NCBI GenBank assembly: GCA_027019605.1
Contig: JALUWJ010000043.1
Coordinates: 31,281 to 95,280 of the forward strand
Length of the DNA stretch: 64,000 bases
Direction of reading: 5' to 3'
Source: Henriciella sp.
GTDB taxonomy: Bacteria; Pseudomonadota; Alphaproteobacteria; Caulobacterales; Hyphomonadaceae
Under the pieces are notes generated by a model, which was not told the DNA's origin, made no database searches, and worked only from the letters and a program-made list of their open reading frames with translations. A program made the position numbers and the translations under genes. Of the stretch, positions 10,561 to 17,833 are shown piece after piece. Position 1 is the first letter of the stretch. Every line of letters starts with the position of its first letter.

Positions 10561-12039
10561 TCACGCCCAAGTGCCGTGGAACCCCAGTGGCCAGGCATAG
10601 TCAGCCTGCCAAATGCAGACTGGTCCATCGCTGACATTTGCCGCGTCAAAGACGCAGATCTCTCGGACGCCGGCTTTGATGTTCAAGACCGGGCCGACCA
10701 GCCAAGAGTCTAAATCCGATTGGCCGCCAGCTTTCGGAACGAACAAAAACTCCTCAACCATGCGGTTATCACCAAACATGAAGGACTGGCTCTCACCACT
10801 GGTCCAATTATGGACCGCAAGCGCGGTGCTGCCCGGACGGTTTGCGGATGCGCCGCTCGCCAAAGCCACCAAATTACGATGTTTGCCGCGATAGCGCGGA
10901 TCAACCTGCGGGAATTCGCCGATGAGCGCCGTCTCAGTCAGTTTGGCGTCACCTTGTGGCGGGATCTCAACCAGCGTGAGGACGCCTTCCTCGGTTGCGT
11001 ATTCGCCCGTCCACTCGCCGCGGATCTCAGCGGTGCCACCATCCACGCCCAGCACGGGCTCTTTATAGAAAGCCGCATCGAACTTGATGGTTCCGTCGCT
11101 TTCCTCCCAGGCTGATCCTGTATGGTAGAACATACGCGGCGGCGCCTGGACCCAGCGTTGGTTTGAGAAATCGTCCTTGTTGACGATCAACATTTGCAAG
11201 CCATGCTGTGGCTGCCACTCAAAGCCAGCAACAACCGGCGGGCGTAGATTTTCATTGACCCAAGGCTGCACCAGAATGATCAGGTGGCGCTCGCTCATCG
11301 TCCAATCGTGGATGTAGGCGGCCCGGCCAATGTCGACCATGCCGAAATCTTCGAGCGCTCCATTGGCGCCGATGCGATAGATCCCGACCCGCGATCCGCC
11401 GACTGCAAGGTTCCAAACCCGGCCGTCTGGCTCGACTTTCGGGTGCGCCAGGAATGGCATGCCTTTCAAGTCATCGCGCCAAGTTTTCGGACCTTTGGTT
11501 TCCAGTGTCTCGGCATCCATGGAAAACGCCGATCCGGCTTCCCAAAGCGCCAGCAACTCGCCATTGACCACCAGGACCGATGTGTTCGCCGCGTTCGTGT
11601 CGTCAGGCCCCTGAACCGAATAGCTTTCATCTCCCAATGTACCGAAGCCAGGGGCAAGGAAAGCCTGCGCCGCTTGTTCTTCTCGGCGCTTTCGGGTCTC
11701 AACAAAGCGCGCCTGGTGCACCGCTTGACCATCTTCGATCGCTATCCGGTGGATCAGCCCGTCACCGTCGAACCAATGGCTGGCATATTGATCGCCATAG
11801 CTCAGCTGCGCCGGGCCGTTGCGATACAAGCTGCCTTTCAGGTCAGCAGGGGCTTTGCCAAAAACCAGCTTCATCGGCGAAGGTTCGAACCCAGATGCCG
11901 GTGCGTTCTGATAACCCAGATGCCAAGCGGGCATCGTGTTTGGATCAGCCATCGCGCTGAGGCCAAAACTCGTACCGACTGCCCCGGCAATACCTGCGCC
12001 CAGACCCGCTTCCATAAAATGACGACGTGACAGGTTCAT
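10561..12039 (-). CDS. Tat-exported carotenoid oxygenase (carotenoid cleavage dioxygenase family)
   Basis: The 492-aa protein has a twin-arginine-like N terminus (SRRHFMEAGLGAG) with a hydrophobic stretch ending at SAMADP, so it is probably exported folded, with its iron, to the periplasm. The mature part matches the RPE65/carotenoid oxygenase beta-propeller: GSLYRNGPAQLSYGD near the start, HWFDGDGLIHRI, and four likely iron-ligand histidines in FLAHPKVEP, AYIHDWTMSE, MFYHTGSAWEE and the terminal GFHGTWA. The family cleaves carotenoids or stilbene-like compounds with O2. The ATG follows GGAGGAAG. It sits between DUF2141 and DUF2306 genes and opposite a LytTR regulator. The substrate is not predictable from sequence. 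Confidence 0.9.
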   Translation of the reverse strand: MNLSRRHFMEAGLGAGIAGAVGTSFGLSAMADPNTMPAWHLGYQNAPASGFEPSPMKLVFGKAPADLKGSLYRNGPAQLSYGDQYASHWFDGDGLIHRIAIEDGQAVHQARFVETRKRREEQAAQAFLAPGFGTLGDESYSVQGPDDTNAANTSVLVVNGELLALWEAGSAFSMDAETLETKGPKTWRDDLKGMPFLAHPKVEPDGRVWNLAVGGSRVGIYRIGANGALEDFGMVDIGRAAYIHDWTMSERHLIILVQPWVNENLRPPVVAGFEWQPQHGLQMLIVNKDDFSNQRWVQAPPRMFYHTGSAWEESDGTIKFDAAFYKEPVLGVDGGTAEIRGEWTGEYATEEGVLTLVEIPPQGDAKLTETALIGEFPQVDPRYRGKHRNLVALASGASANRPGSTALAVHNWTSGESQSFMFGDNRMVEEFLFVPKAGGQSDLDSWLVGPVLNIKAGVREICVFDAANVSDGPVCIWQADYAWPLGFHGTWA

Positions 12040-12067
12040 TTTTCTTCCTCCAGCTGGTCGTGTACGA

Positions 12068-12490
12068 TTAGTTCAGTGTGATTGTGTGCACCGTGCCATC
12101 GGCACCGACGGAGAATTTTGCCGCGTCCCATTTCGCAGGTCCAAATCGGCCTTTGGCGTCATTTGAAAACGCGAAAGGTTCGGTCGGCATCCCAAAAGGA
12201 TTGGTGTTCATTTCGCCATCATCATTGACGTCATGATACAGTTTGACGGCATACTCGCCGGGCTCCAGCCCCTCAAAGGTGACCGAGACAGTGTTGCCCT
12301 CGACTTTCAGATTGGCACCATCCACGGCGCCATCGCCGCTATAGGTCCCCTCATCAAACAGACCGAGGACGATTGTGCCTTGCGTCTTGGCGATACTGTC
12401 TACGTTGACAGTGAGATCCGCAGCCAAAGCGATCGGGGTGGCAATCATGCTGGCGGCGAGCAGAGCGGCGAAAGAAGCGGTGCGGGTCAT
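12068..12490 (-). CDS. Exported DUF2141 protein
   Basis: The 140-aa product has a clear Sec signal peptide (MTRTASFAALLAASM..., cleavage after ALA) and a small beta-rich domain typical of DUF2141: GTIVLGLFDEG, GLEPGEYAVKLYHDVNDDGEMN and NPFGMPTEPFAFSNDA. The longer frame from 12571 is rejected because the ATG at 12490 starts the signal peptide and is preceded by CCGGAG. It is the first gene of the operon with the carotenoid oxygenase. The DUF2141 domain is periplasmic or secreted and of unknown function. Confidence 0.85.
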   Translation of the reverse strand: MTRTASFAALLAASMIATPIALAADLTVNVDSIAKTQGTIVLGLFDEGTYSGDGAVDGANLKVEGNTVSVTFEGLEPGEYAVKLYHDVNDDGEMNTNPFGMPTEPFAFSNDAKGRFGPAKWDAAKFSVGADGTVHTITLN

Positions 12491-12599
12491 ATTGTGTCTC
12501 CGGTTTGAGTTAGTTCGAGCAGATTTGCCTGCTGTGAGAAGAGACATGTCAGGGATTGAGAGGCGCGGCATCGCATTCTACGTCTGAGGACTGGAATCC

Positions 12600-12631
12600 T
12601 TCGCGAAATGCCGCCATTGTCATTCGCGAAA
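12600..12631. promoter_or_regulatory. Direct repeats, candidate LytTR operator
   Basis: TTCGCGAAA occurs at 12600-12608 and again at 12623-12631, 23 bases start to start, about two helical turns, in the 164-base gap between the divergent DUF2141 and LytTR genes. LytTR regulators usually bind paired direct repeats of about nine bases at such spacing, but the bases here do not match the textbook consensus. The assignment is inference. Confidence 0.45.
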
Positions 12632-12654
12632 CGTGAATAAAGGGGCTCTGCAGT

Positions 12655-13389
12655 TTGCGTATCGCGAGTGACATCGTCCGATTTTGTGCCATCGTTATTG
12701 GGCTTGGACTGATTTTCGCCTGGCTCGGCGTCTACAATACCGGGCGGCTGCCTTTCTATCAGAGTTTTGTCTTTTGGACGTCGACCATGGCGGTTGGTGC
12801 GGGAACTTCGGTGCTCGTCTCGCCATTTGTTTGGGGTCCGCGCTTCGAAGACGTCCCTGCGATCTTTAAAATTGGAATCGCAGCGGCGATCATCTCAGTT
12901 CCGGTGACCCTCACGCTTATGCTGTTCTTCAGCATCGATCCCTGGAGTCTTTCCACATATGTGATGCAGTATGCCTATGTTCTGGTGATCTCACTGATCG
13001 TTACGACTGGTGCTTATGTTCGCGATGCGATGATCAATAAGTCAGAGGCACCGGAGAGCGGCGAGACCCCCGTCACCACCTTCTTGGACCGATTGCCAGT
13101 GAAGTTCCGAACGGCTGAATTGCATGCCATTTCGTCTGAAGATCACTATCTGCGTGTGCATACCAGTCTCGGCGAAGAATTGATCCTGATGCGGCTCGCA
13201 GATGCCGTGCGCGAACTGTCCGGCGCCGATGGGCTGCAAGTGCACCGCTCTTGGTGGGTGGCGAAATCCGGCGTCACCGAAGAGAAACGCGTCGATGGCC
13301 GCAGCCTGTTGGTCTTGCCCTCTGGCACCGAAGTCCCGGTCTCACGCAGCTATCGCAACAAAGCCAAGGATGCCGGGCTCATTCGCTAG
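12655..13389 (+). CDS. Membrane-bound LytTR-family transcription regulator
   Basis: The 244-aa protein has four hydrophobic helices (about residues 6-25, 38-58, 72-92, 100-122) and a C-terminal LytTR DNA-binding domain (about 145-240) with the characteristic AISSEDHYLRVHT, LMRLADAVREL and LQVHRSWWVAK segments. There is no receiver domain, so the membrane part itself is the likely sensor. The start is a TTG at 12655, supported by AAAGGGG nine bases upstream; no nearby in-frame ATG fits. It diverges from the DUF2141/carotenoid oxygenase/DUF2306 operon and probably controls it, an inference from position. Confidence 0.88.
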   Translation: MRIASDIVRFCAIVIGLGLIFAWLGVYNTGRLPFYQSFVFWTSTMAVGAGTSVLVSPFVWGPRFEDVPAIFKIGIAAAIISVPVTLTLMLFFSIDPWSLSTYVMQYAYVLVISLIVTTGAYVRDAMINKSEAPESGETPVTTFLDRLPVKFRTAELHAISSEDHYLRVHTSLGEELILMRLADAVRELSGADGLQVHRSWWVAKSGVTEEKRVDGRSLLVLPSGTEVPVSRSYRNKAKDAGLIR

Positions 13390-13530
13390 CGGGCGGTGAT
13401 CATCAAATCGCCCTATTCAAAATACGCATAGCCCCTATTCGGTATACACAGTGTTCATCAAGGACGTTCGTCCCCATCTGGTCGTTAACGAAAGACAACG
13501 GCGAGATCGCCAGAAGACGAAAGCAAGACG

Positions 13531-13644
13531 ATGAGCAACAATCACATCTTTTCCCGCAGCCTGACGCTCCTTTTCACCGGGGTTACCGCTCTGACCCTGT
13601 TTATGGTCGCGTTCGCGCCGAGCACTCCCCTGTTCGCGGGATAG
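13531..13644 (+). CDS. Possible 37-aa single-helix membrane or exported peptide
   Basis: ATG at 13531 opens a 37-codon frame (MSNNHIFSRSLT... to the stop TAG at 13642). It holds one long hydrophobic segment (about residues 11-29) and ends in TPLFAG. It lies alone in the 365-base gap between the LytTR gene and the next long gene. The rest of that gap shows no other signal. The ribosome site is weak (AAGCAAGACG). It looks like a cleavable signal peptide with almost nothing after it, or a small membrane peptide. Function unknown. Confidence 0.4.
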   Translation: MSNNHIFSRSLTLLFTGVTALTLFMVAFAPSTPLFAG

Positions 13645-13754
13645 CGCAAATCTAAACCTAAGCTTGGGACTTCACTAAGAATTCAACCAAGTTCCATAAC
13701 TCGATCTAAAAACAAATTTGCGAGTCTGCCCGCCTGCAAAGGATTGGGGTTTAC

Positions 13755-14630
13755 ATGGCGCGCTACAGCTCAGCGAATTCATCCGGAAACTTATTTGCCG
13801 TCCTGGTGGCGTTTCTCGCGGTTGGTCTTTTCACGGCGATCGTGATGTGGCCAAGCGGAGATCCAATCAAAGTCGTCAACAGCGACCTTCCCGACACGCC
13901 GCTGACCCAAGCTTTGAATGATCCAGAAACTCATAAATATCTGACCGCGCTGCACCGGGTGAAACCGAATGTCGCCAAACGCTTGAATGAGCGCGCCGAT
14001 GCAGCGATTGCTGACGGCGCTGGCAATAATGAGCTTGCCGCGCTGATCCTGGAAACCTACAGCACCGCCGTCGAAGAGGATGTCAAACATCTGGTGAGCG
14101 CCGATGTGAAACACTTCGACAAAATGTTGCAAATGTCTCAGCGCGGCCTGTCGACCCTGTCGAGCAAAGCTCCGAAATACTGCCGCCCAGCGAGCTACCT
14201 ACAATACACCCACATGGAGCCGCAGGAAATCGCCAACGAAATGTCCAGCCTGTTTGGATACGGTTCAGAGGCATATAACTGGGTGCTGCGTTTCAACGTG
14301 GTTACCCTGGAAGCGATTGAGAGCGGCCGCGATAATCCTCAAAAGTATCAGAGACTGAACTCTGGCGACCAAATGGCGCTGCAGAAAACGATGATGAAGA
14401 TGATGAATAATCCTCAAGTCGCGCGTTTGATGCAGCTGCAAGGCCGCTCTGAAGAAGAACAGAAACGCGCCGCCATGACGATGAATTTCTGCGGCCTTGG
14501 CTCAGATCTGCTGGCCGCTGTGAACGGTCTGCCTGCAGACACGAAATCTCGTCTCTTGGGCGAGCTGCAGCATCAAGCCAGAAGCGGTGATTTTGAGCGT
14601 GTTCTGAGCACGGTGCAGAGCCGCATCTAA
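13755..14630 (+). CDS. Membrane-anchored protein of unknown function
   Basis: The 291-aa protein has one N-terminal membrane anchor (about residues 13-31, LFAVLVAFLAVGLFTAIVMW) followed by a largely helical, periplasmic-facing region. Two cysteines (in KYCRPASYL and MNFCGLGS) could form a disulphide. A Met/Asn-rich stretch (MMKMMNNPQVARLM) and a charged helix follow. It starts with ATG at 13755 after an A/G-rich segment. It has no operon partner and is convergent with the TrmH-like gene. I do not recognise the family. Confidence 0.75.
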   Translation: MARYSSANSSGNLFAVLVAFLAVGLFTAIVMWPSGDPIKVVNSDLPDTPLTQALNDPETHKYLTALHRVKPNVAKRLNERADAAIADGAGNNELAALILETYSTAVEEDVKHLVSADVKHFDKMLQMSQRGLSTLSSKAPKYCRPASYLQYTHMEPQEIANEMSSLFGYGSEAYNWVLRFNVVTLEAIESGRDNPQKYQRLNSGDQMALQKTMMKMMNNPQVARLMQLQGRSEEEQKRAAMTMNFCGLGSDLLAAVNGLPADTKSRLLGELQHQARSGDFERVLSTVQSRI

Positions 14631-14646
14631 GCAAACCTGAAAAGCT

Positions 14647-15129
14647 CTAAGACCGCGGGCCGCCCGGCATGATCGGGCGGTCGCGCCAGGCGCCCATGCT
14701 GCGCACCCGGTCATACATGACCAACGCACCCGCCAGACTGACATTGATGCAGAACTTGGTGGGGATTTTCACGATGTGATCACAGCGCGCGACCATTTCA
14801 TCGGAAAGGTTCCCGCGTTCCGGGCCGAGCACATAAGCGGCCATGCGCGGATGCTTAAACTCCGGCAACTCGACCGCATCGTCCGTCAGCTCAATCCCCA
14901 CCAGCTGACAGCCTTTCGGGAACACCATCTCATCCATCGAGTCCCAGGCATAATAAGGCACGTTTTTAAACGTCCGAGACGTATCGGCGAGATTGGCGAT
15001 CTTGGTGCGGTCAGCCGCCTCAACTGAGAACACAAAGCTCGCGCCAAACGCATTGGCGGTGCGCATCAACGCCCCCAGATTCATCGGCTTCGAAATGCCC
15101 TCAGCGCCGATCGCGAAATAGCCCTTCAT
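14647..15129 (-). CDS. TrmH/SpoU-type RNA 2'-O-methyltransferase
   Basis: The 160-aa protein has the three SPOUT motifs: NLGALMRTANAFGA (motif 1), AYVLGPERGNLSDEMV (motif 2) and KFCINVSLAGALVMYDR (motif 3), which form the knotted SAM site. It is a bare catalytic domain without an extra RNA-binding domain, like TrmL-type tRNA methylases, but the exact RNA target is uncertain. Its ATG overlaps by one base the stop of the upstream 118-aa membrane gene (TGATG), so the two are translationally coupled. Confidence 0.88.
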   Translation of the reverse strand: MKGYFAIGAEGISKPMNLGALMRTANAFGASFVFSVEAADRTKIANLADTSRTFKNVPYYAWDSMDEMVFPKGCQLVGIELTDDAVELPEFKHPRMAAYVLGPERGNLSDEMVARCDHIVKIPTKFCINVSLAGALVMYDRVRSMGAWRDRPIMPGGPRS

Positions 15130-15485
15130 CAGATCACTCCTAATACGGTTCGGCCCAAAACGAGCACAGCGAACAACAAGACCGGCATCACCACGCTATA
15201 ACGCCGCGCCGTGCGCAAATGCGAGAGTGGATTGGGATACGTCGTACGCAAATGCTCGACAGCATCCGTCAACCAAGCCCGCATTTCATCTGGAATGGGT
15301 TTCTCACCGGCGGCCCAAACCACAGCTGTGTTGGCTTTCACGCGATCCTCAAACTCAGGGCGCCACGCCTTCAGCGCACGGCGCAAGACCAGCGCGATCA
15401 TCATGCGCATTTGCACGGCCAAAGCGAAGGCAAAGCCCAAGCTGCCGAGCAGGATCCAGAAAATCACAATTTTCGCCAAGCGCAC
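15129..15485 (-). CDS. Small two-helix membrane protein
   Basis: The product is about 116-118 aa with an N-terminal hydrophobic helix (about residues 5-30), a charged cytoplasmic middle part, and a C-terminal helix (VVMPVLLFAVLVLGRTVLGVI). The start is either GTG at 15485 or TTG at 15479. The TTG lies eight bases after GGAG, the GTG only two, so the shorter form may be correct. Its stop overlaps the start of the TrmH-like methylase. No known family is recognised. Confidence 0.7.
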   Translation of the reverse strand: MRLAKIVIFWILLGSLGFAFALAVQMRMMIALVLRRALKAWRPEFEDRVKANTAVVWAAGEKPIPDEMRAWLTDAVEHLRTTYPNPLSHLRTARRYSVVMPVLLFAVLVLGRTVLGVI

Positions 15486-15567
15486 ATCTCCGCTACGTCA
15501 GACCTTCACAGCGCCGGTTGCCATGGCTACGAAGCTGACGTCAACGAATGAGATGAGGAATCCCAAG

Positions 15568-16560
15568 ATGAAAGCCCTGCTCTCGAAAGCCCCAGGCGGC
15601 ACAGATACTTTGGTTCTGGAAGAGATTGAAAGCCCAACCCCAGGCAAGGGCGAGGTGGTCATCCAAGTCAAAGCCATCGGCGTGAACTTTCCTGATACGC
15701 TGATTATCCAAGATCTGTATCAGTTTAAGCCCGAACGCCCGTTCAGCCCTGGTGGCGAGGTGTCCGGCATTGTCACTGCGCTTGGTGAAGGTGTCTCAAA
15801 CCTGCAGGTCGGTCAGCGCGTCATCGGTTCCTGCGGTTGGGGCGGCATGCGCGAAGAAATGACGCTCGAAGCCGGACGCTGCATTCCAATCCCAGACAGC
15901 GTCCCATTTGATGAAGCCGCCGCCTTCGTTATGACTTACGGTACGTCTTATTACGCCCTGAAAGACCGCGCGGACCCGAAACCCGGCGAGAAACTACTCG
16001 TGCTCGGCGCGGCTGGCGGCGTTGGCATTGCGGCGGTTGAGCTCGGAAAAGCGATGGGCCTGGAAGTCATCGCCGCTTGCTCTACCCAGGAGAAGGTTGA
16101 TTTCTGCCTCTCCAAGGGCGCCGATAAAGGCCTTGTCTATGAAAAAGGTGAGCTTGATCGGGCCCAACAAAAAGCCTTCTCAAACCAGATCAAAGAGGTC
16201 AGCGGCGGCGGTGTCGACATCATTTATGATGCGGTCGGCGGCAATTATGCAGAGCCGTCTGTGCGCGCCATGAACTGGGAAGGACGCTACCTGGTCATCG
16301 GCTTCCCAGCCGGCATCCCGAAAATTCCGTTGAACCTCACTCTGCTGAAGTCTTGCGACATTCGCGGCGTGTTCTGGGGCGCTGCCGTCGCGCGCGATCC
16401 AGCGGCCAATCAGCAAAACCTGGCTGAGATGTTCGCGATGTATCAAGACGGCAAGATCAAGCCGCACGTCTCTGAAACCTTCCCGCTCGAGCGCGGCGGC
16501 GAGGCGATCCAATACCTGATCGACCGCAAAGCCCTCGGCAAGGTTGTGGTAACCGTTTAA
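15568..16560 (+). CDS. NADPH:quinone oxidoreductase-like MDR-family dehydrogenase
   Basis: The 330-aa protein is a zinc-less medium-chain dehydrogenase/reductase. The N-terminal catalytic domain has GVNFPDTLIIQDLYQ and PFSPGGEVSGIV. The Rossmann domain carries LLVLGAAGGVGIAAVELGKAMG, which binds NADP(H). The C-terminal part (IYDAVGG, LVIGFPAGIPKIPLNLTLLK, GKVVVTV) is typical of quinone oxidoreductase homologues. The frame is open far upstream, but the ATG at 15568 has GAGG nine bases ahead and starts at the family's usual N terminus. The physiological substrate is unknown. Confidence 0.9.
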   Translation: MKALLSKAPGGTDTLVLEEIESPTPGKGEVVIQVKAIGVNFPDTLIIQDLYQFKPERPFSPGGEVSGIVTALGEGVSNLQVGQRVIGSCGWGGMREEMTLEAGRCIPIPDSVPFDEAAAFVMTYGTSYYALKDRADPKPGEKLLVLGAAGGVGIAAVELGKAMGLEVIAACSTQEKVDFCLSKGADKGLVYEKGELDRAQQKAFSNQIKEVSGGGVDIIYDAVGGNYAEPSVRAMNWEGRYLVIGFPAGIPKIPLNLTLLKSCDIRGVFWGAAVARDPAANQQNLAEMFAMYQDGKIKPHVSETFPLERGGEAIQYLIDRKALGKVVVTV

Positions 16561-16637
16561 ACAGCTTGCGGGCTTGTTGACACATTCCGTCATCAAGCCC
16601 GCTTGCTCCTGATCAAAAAGGCCCCTACCTCCTCGGC

Positions 16638-17483
16638 ATGCCTGAATTACCTGAAGTCGAGACGGTGCGCCGTGGTCTTTCTCCTGAAATGGAAGGCAAG
16701 ATCATTGAGCGTTTGGATGTGAACCGCCCAAATCTGAGATTCCCGTTTCCAGATGGCTTCAAGGCCCGTGTTGAAGGCGCAACCATCACGCGGATGGGCC
16801 GACGCGCGAAATTTCTCGTGACCGAATTGTCGACTGGGGAAGCTTTGATCATGCATCTCGGCATGTCGGGGCGCTACACCGTGAACAATTCCGCGACCGC
16901 TGAATTTCACCACGACCCTGGCACCAATCCCGCGCACGATCATGTCGTCTTTCATATGCAGGGCGGCGCGACGATCACCTATAATGACCCGCGCCGGTTC
17001 GGCTTTATGGAATTGTGGGCAACCGATGATCTCGCCAATTATCCACGGATCAAAGATCTTGGGCCAGAGCCACTCTCGAACCATTTCAATGCTGCCTATC
17101 TGGATGAAGCGCTGCGTGGCAAAGCGGCACCGATCAAGGCCGCCTTGCTGGATCAAGCCGTGGTGGCCGGGCTCGGCAATATTTATGTGTGCGAGGCCTT
17201 GTTCCGCTCTGGGATCAGCCCCCGGCGCAAGGCCGCAAGCGTTGTCGGCAAACGCAATGAGCGCCTGGCACCGGCGATCAATGAGGTGATCGCAGAAGCC
17301 ATCGCCGCGGGCGGCTCATCAATTTCAGACTTTGCCAGTGCGAGCGGCGAGCTCGGTTACTTCCAAAAACAGTTCTCGGTTTATGACCGCGAAGATGCGC
17401 CGTGTGAAACCTGCGGCGCGCAGATCAAGCGGATCGTGCAATCAGGCCGTTCAAGCTTCTTTTGCGGGACATGCCAGCGCTAA
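16638..17483 (+). CDS. mutM: Formamidopyrimidine-DNA glycosylase
   Basis: The 281-aa product begins MPELPEVETVRRGL, giving the catalytic Pro2 and Glu3 after Met removal. It also shows the helix-two-turn-helix region (GLGNIYVCEALFRSGI) and a C-terminal zinc finger with CETC and CGTC. It removes 8-oxoguanine and ring-opened purines and nicks the strand. In many alphaproteobacteria mutM adjoins ubiE; here a pilin-like gene and a DUF2330/RnfD-like pair lie between. Its stop codon overlaps the stop of the convergent pilin-like frame by four bases. Confidence 0.97.
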   Translation: MPELPEVETVRRGLSPEMEGKIIERLDVNRPNLRFPFPDGFKARVEGATITRMGRRAKFLVTELSTGEALIMHLGMSGRYTVNNSATAEFHHDPGTNPAHDHVVFHMQGGATITYNDPRRFGFMELWATDDLANYPRIKDLGPEPLSNHFNAAYLDEALRGKAAPIKAALLDQAVVAGLGNIYVCEALFRSGISPRRKAASVVGKRNERLAPAINEVIAEAIAAGGSSISDFASASGELGYFQKQFSVYDREDAPCETCGAQIKRIVQSGRSSFFCGTCQR

Positions 17484-17728
17484 GCGCCTCTACGCCGACA
17501 AAATCGGTTGGCTTTACGCCCTTTCATCGCCCGTTTGACGCAATTCAAGTTTTTACGTTTGCGGCGCCCGACCCGGTTCACGGCACCAACGAGAACAACC
17601 CCGATTAGTCCGGCGATCAAACCATACTCAACCGCCGCCGCGCCATCTACTGAATAACGCAAATCAGAAGCGACCTCGCCCGGTTCTGGGCGCGGCGCTC
17701 CAAACAGAAGTGCGCGGCGTGTCAACAA
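17480..17728 (-). CDS. Flp/Fap pilin-like small protein with basic tail
   Basis: The frame encodes up to 82 aa. Its centre (DGAAAVEYGLIAGLIGVVLVGAV) is the hallmark of Flp/Fap type IVb pilins: a Gly cleavage site, the Glu at +5 of the mature pilin, then a hydrophobic helix. The start is unclear: TTG at 17728 (AGGGA upstream), or a TTG nearer the core giving the usual short pilin leader (LRYSVDG). After the helix, the normal Asn/Thr-rich pilin end is replaced by a strongly basic tail (RRKRKNLNCVKRAMKGRK and RRRGA). No tad or cpa gene is nearby. It may be a decayed or repurposed pilin. Confidence 0.5.
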   Translation of the reverse strand: MLTRRALLFGAPRPEPGEVASDLRYSVDGAAAVEYGLIAGLIGVVLVGAVNRVGRRKRKNLNCVKRAMKGRKANRFCRRRGA

Positions 17729-17833
17729 TCTAACGTTCCCTTTGCAAACTTGTTTACAATAAAGAACTTACGAAAGACCTACTGTTTTTAGAAAACGCCG
17801 CGCAATCTCCGATTTATATCAAACTATACGCGT

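Noticed and set aside
15211..15567. 357-base upstream extension of the quinone oxidoreductase frame
   Set aside because: It overlaps the membrane gene on the other strand and shows no family similarity; the ATG at 15568 has a good ribosome site at the expected N terminus.
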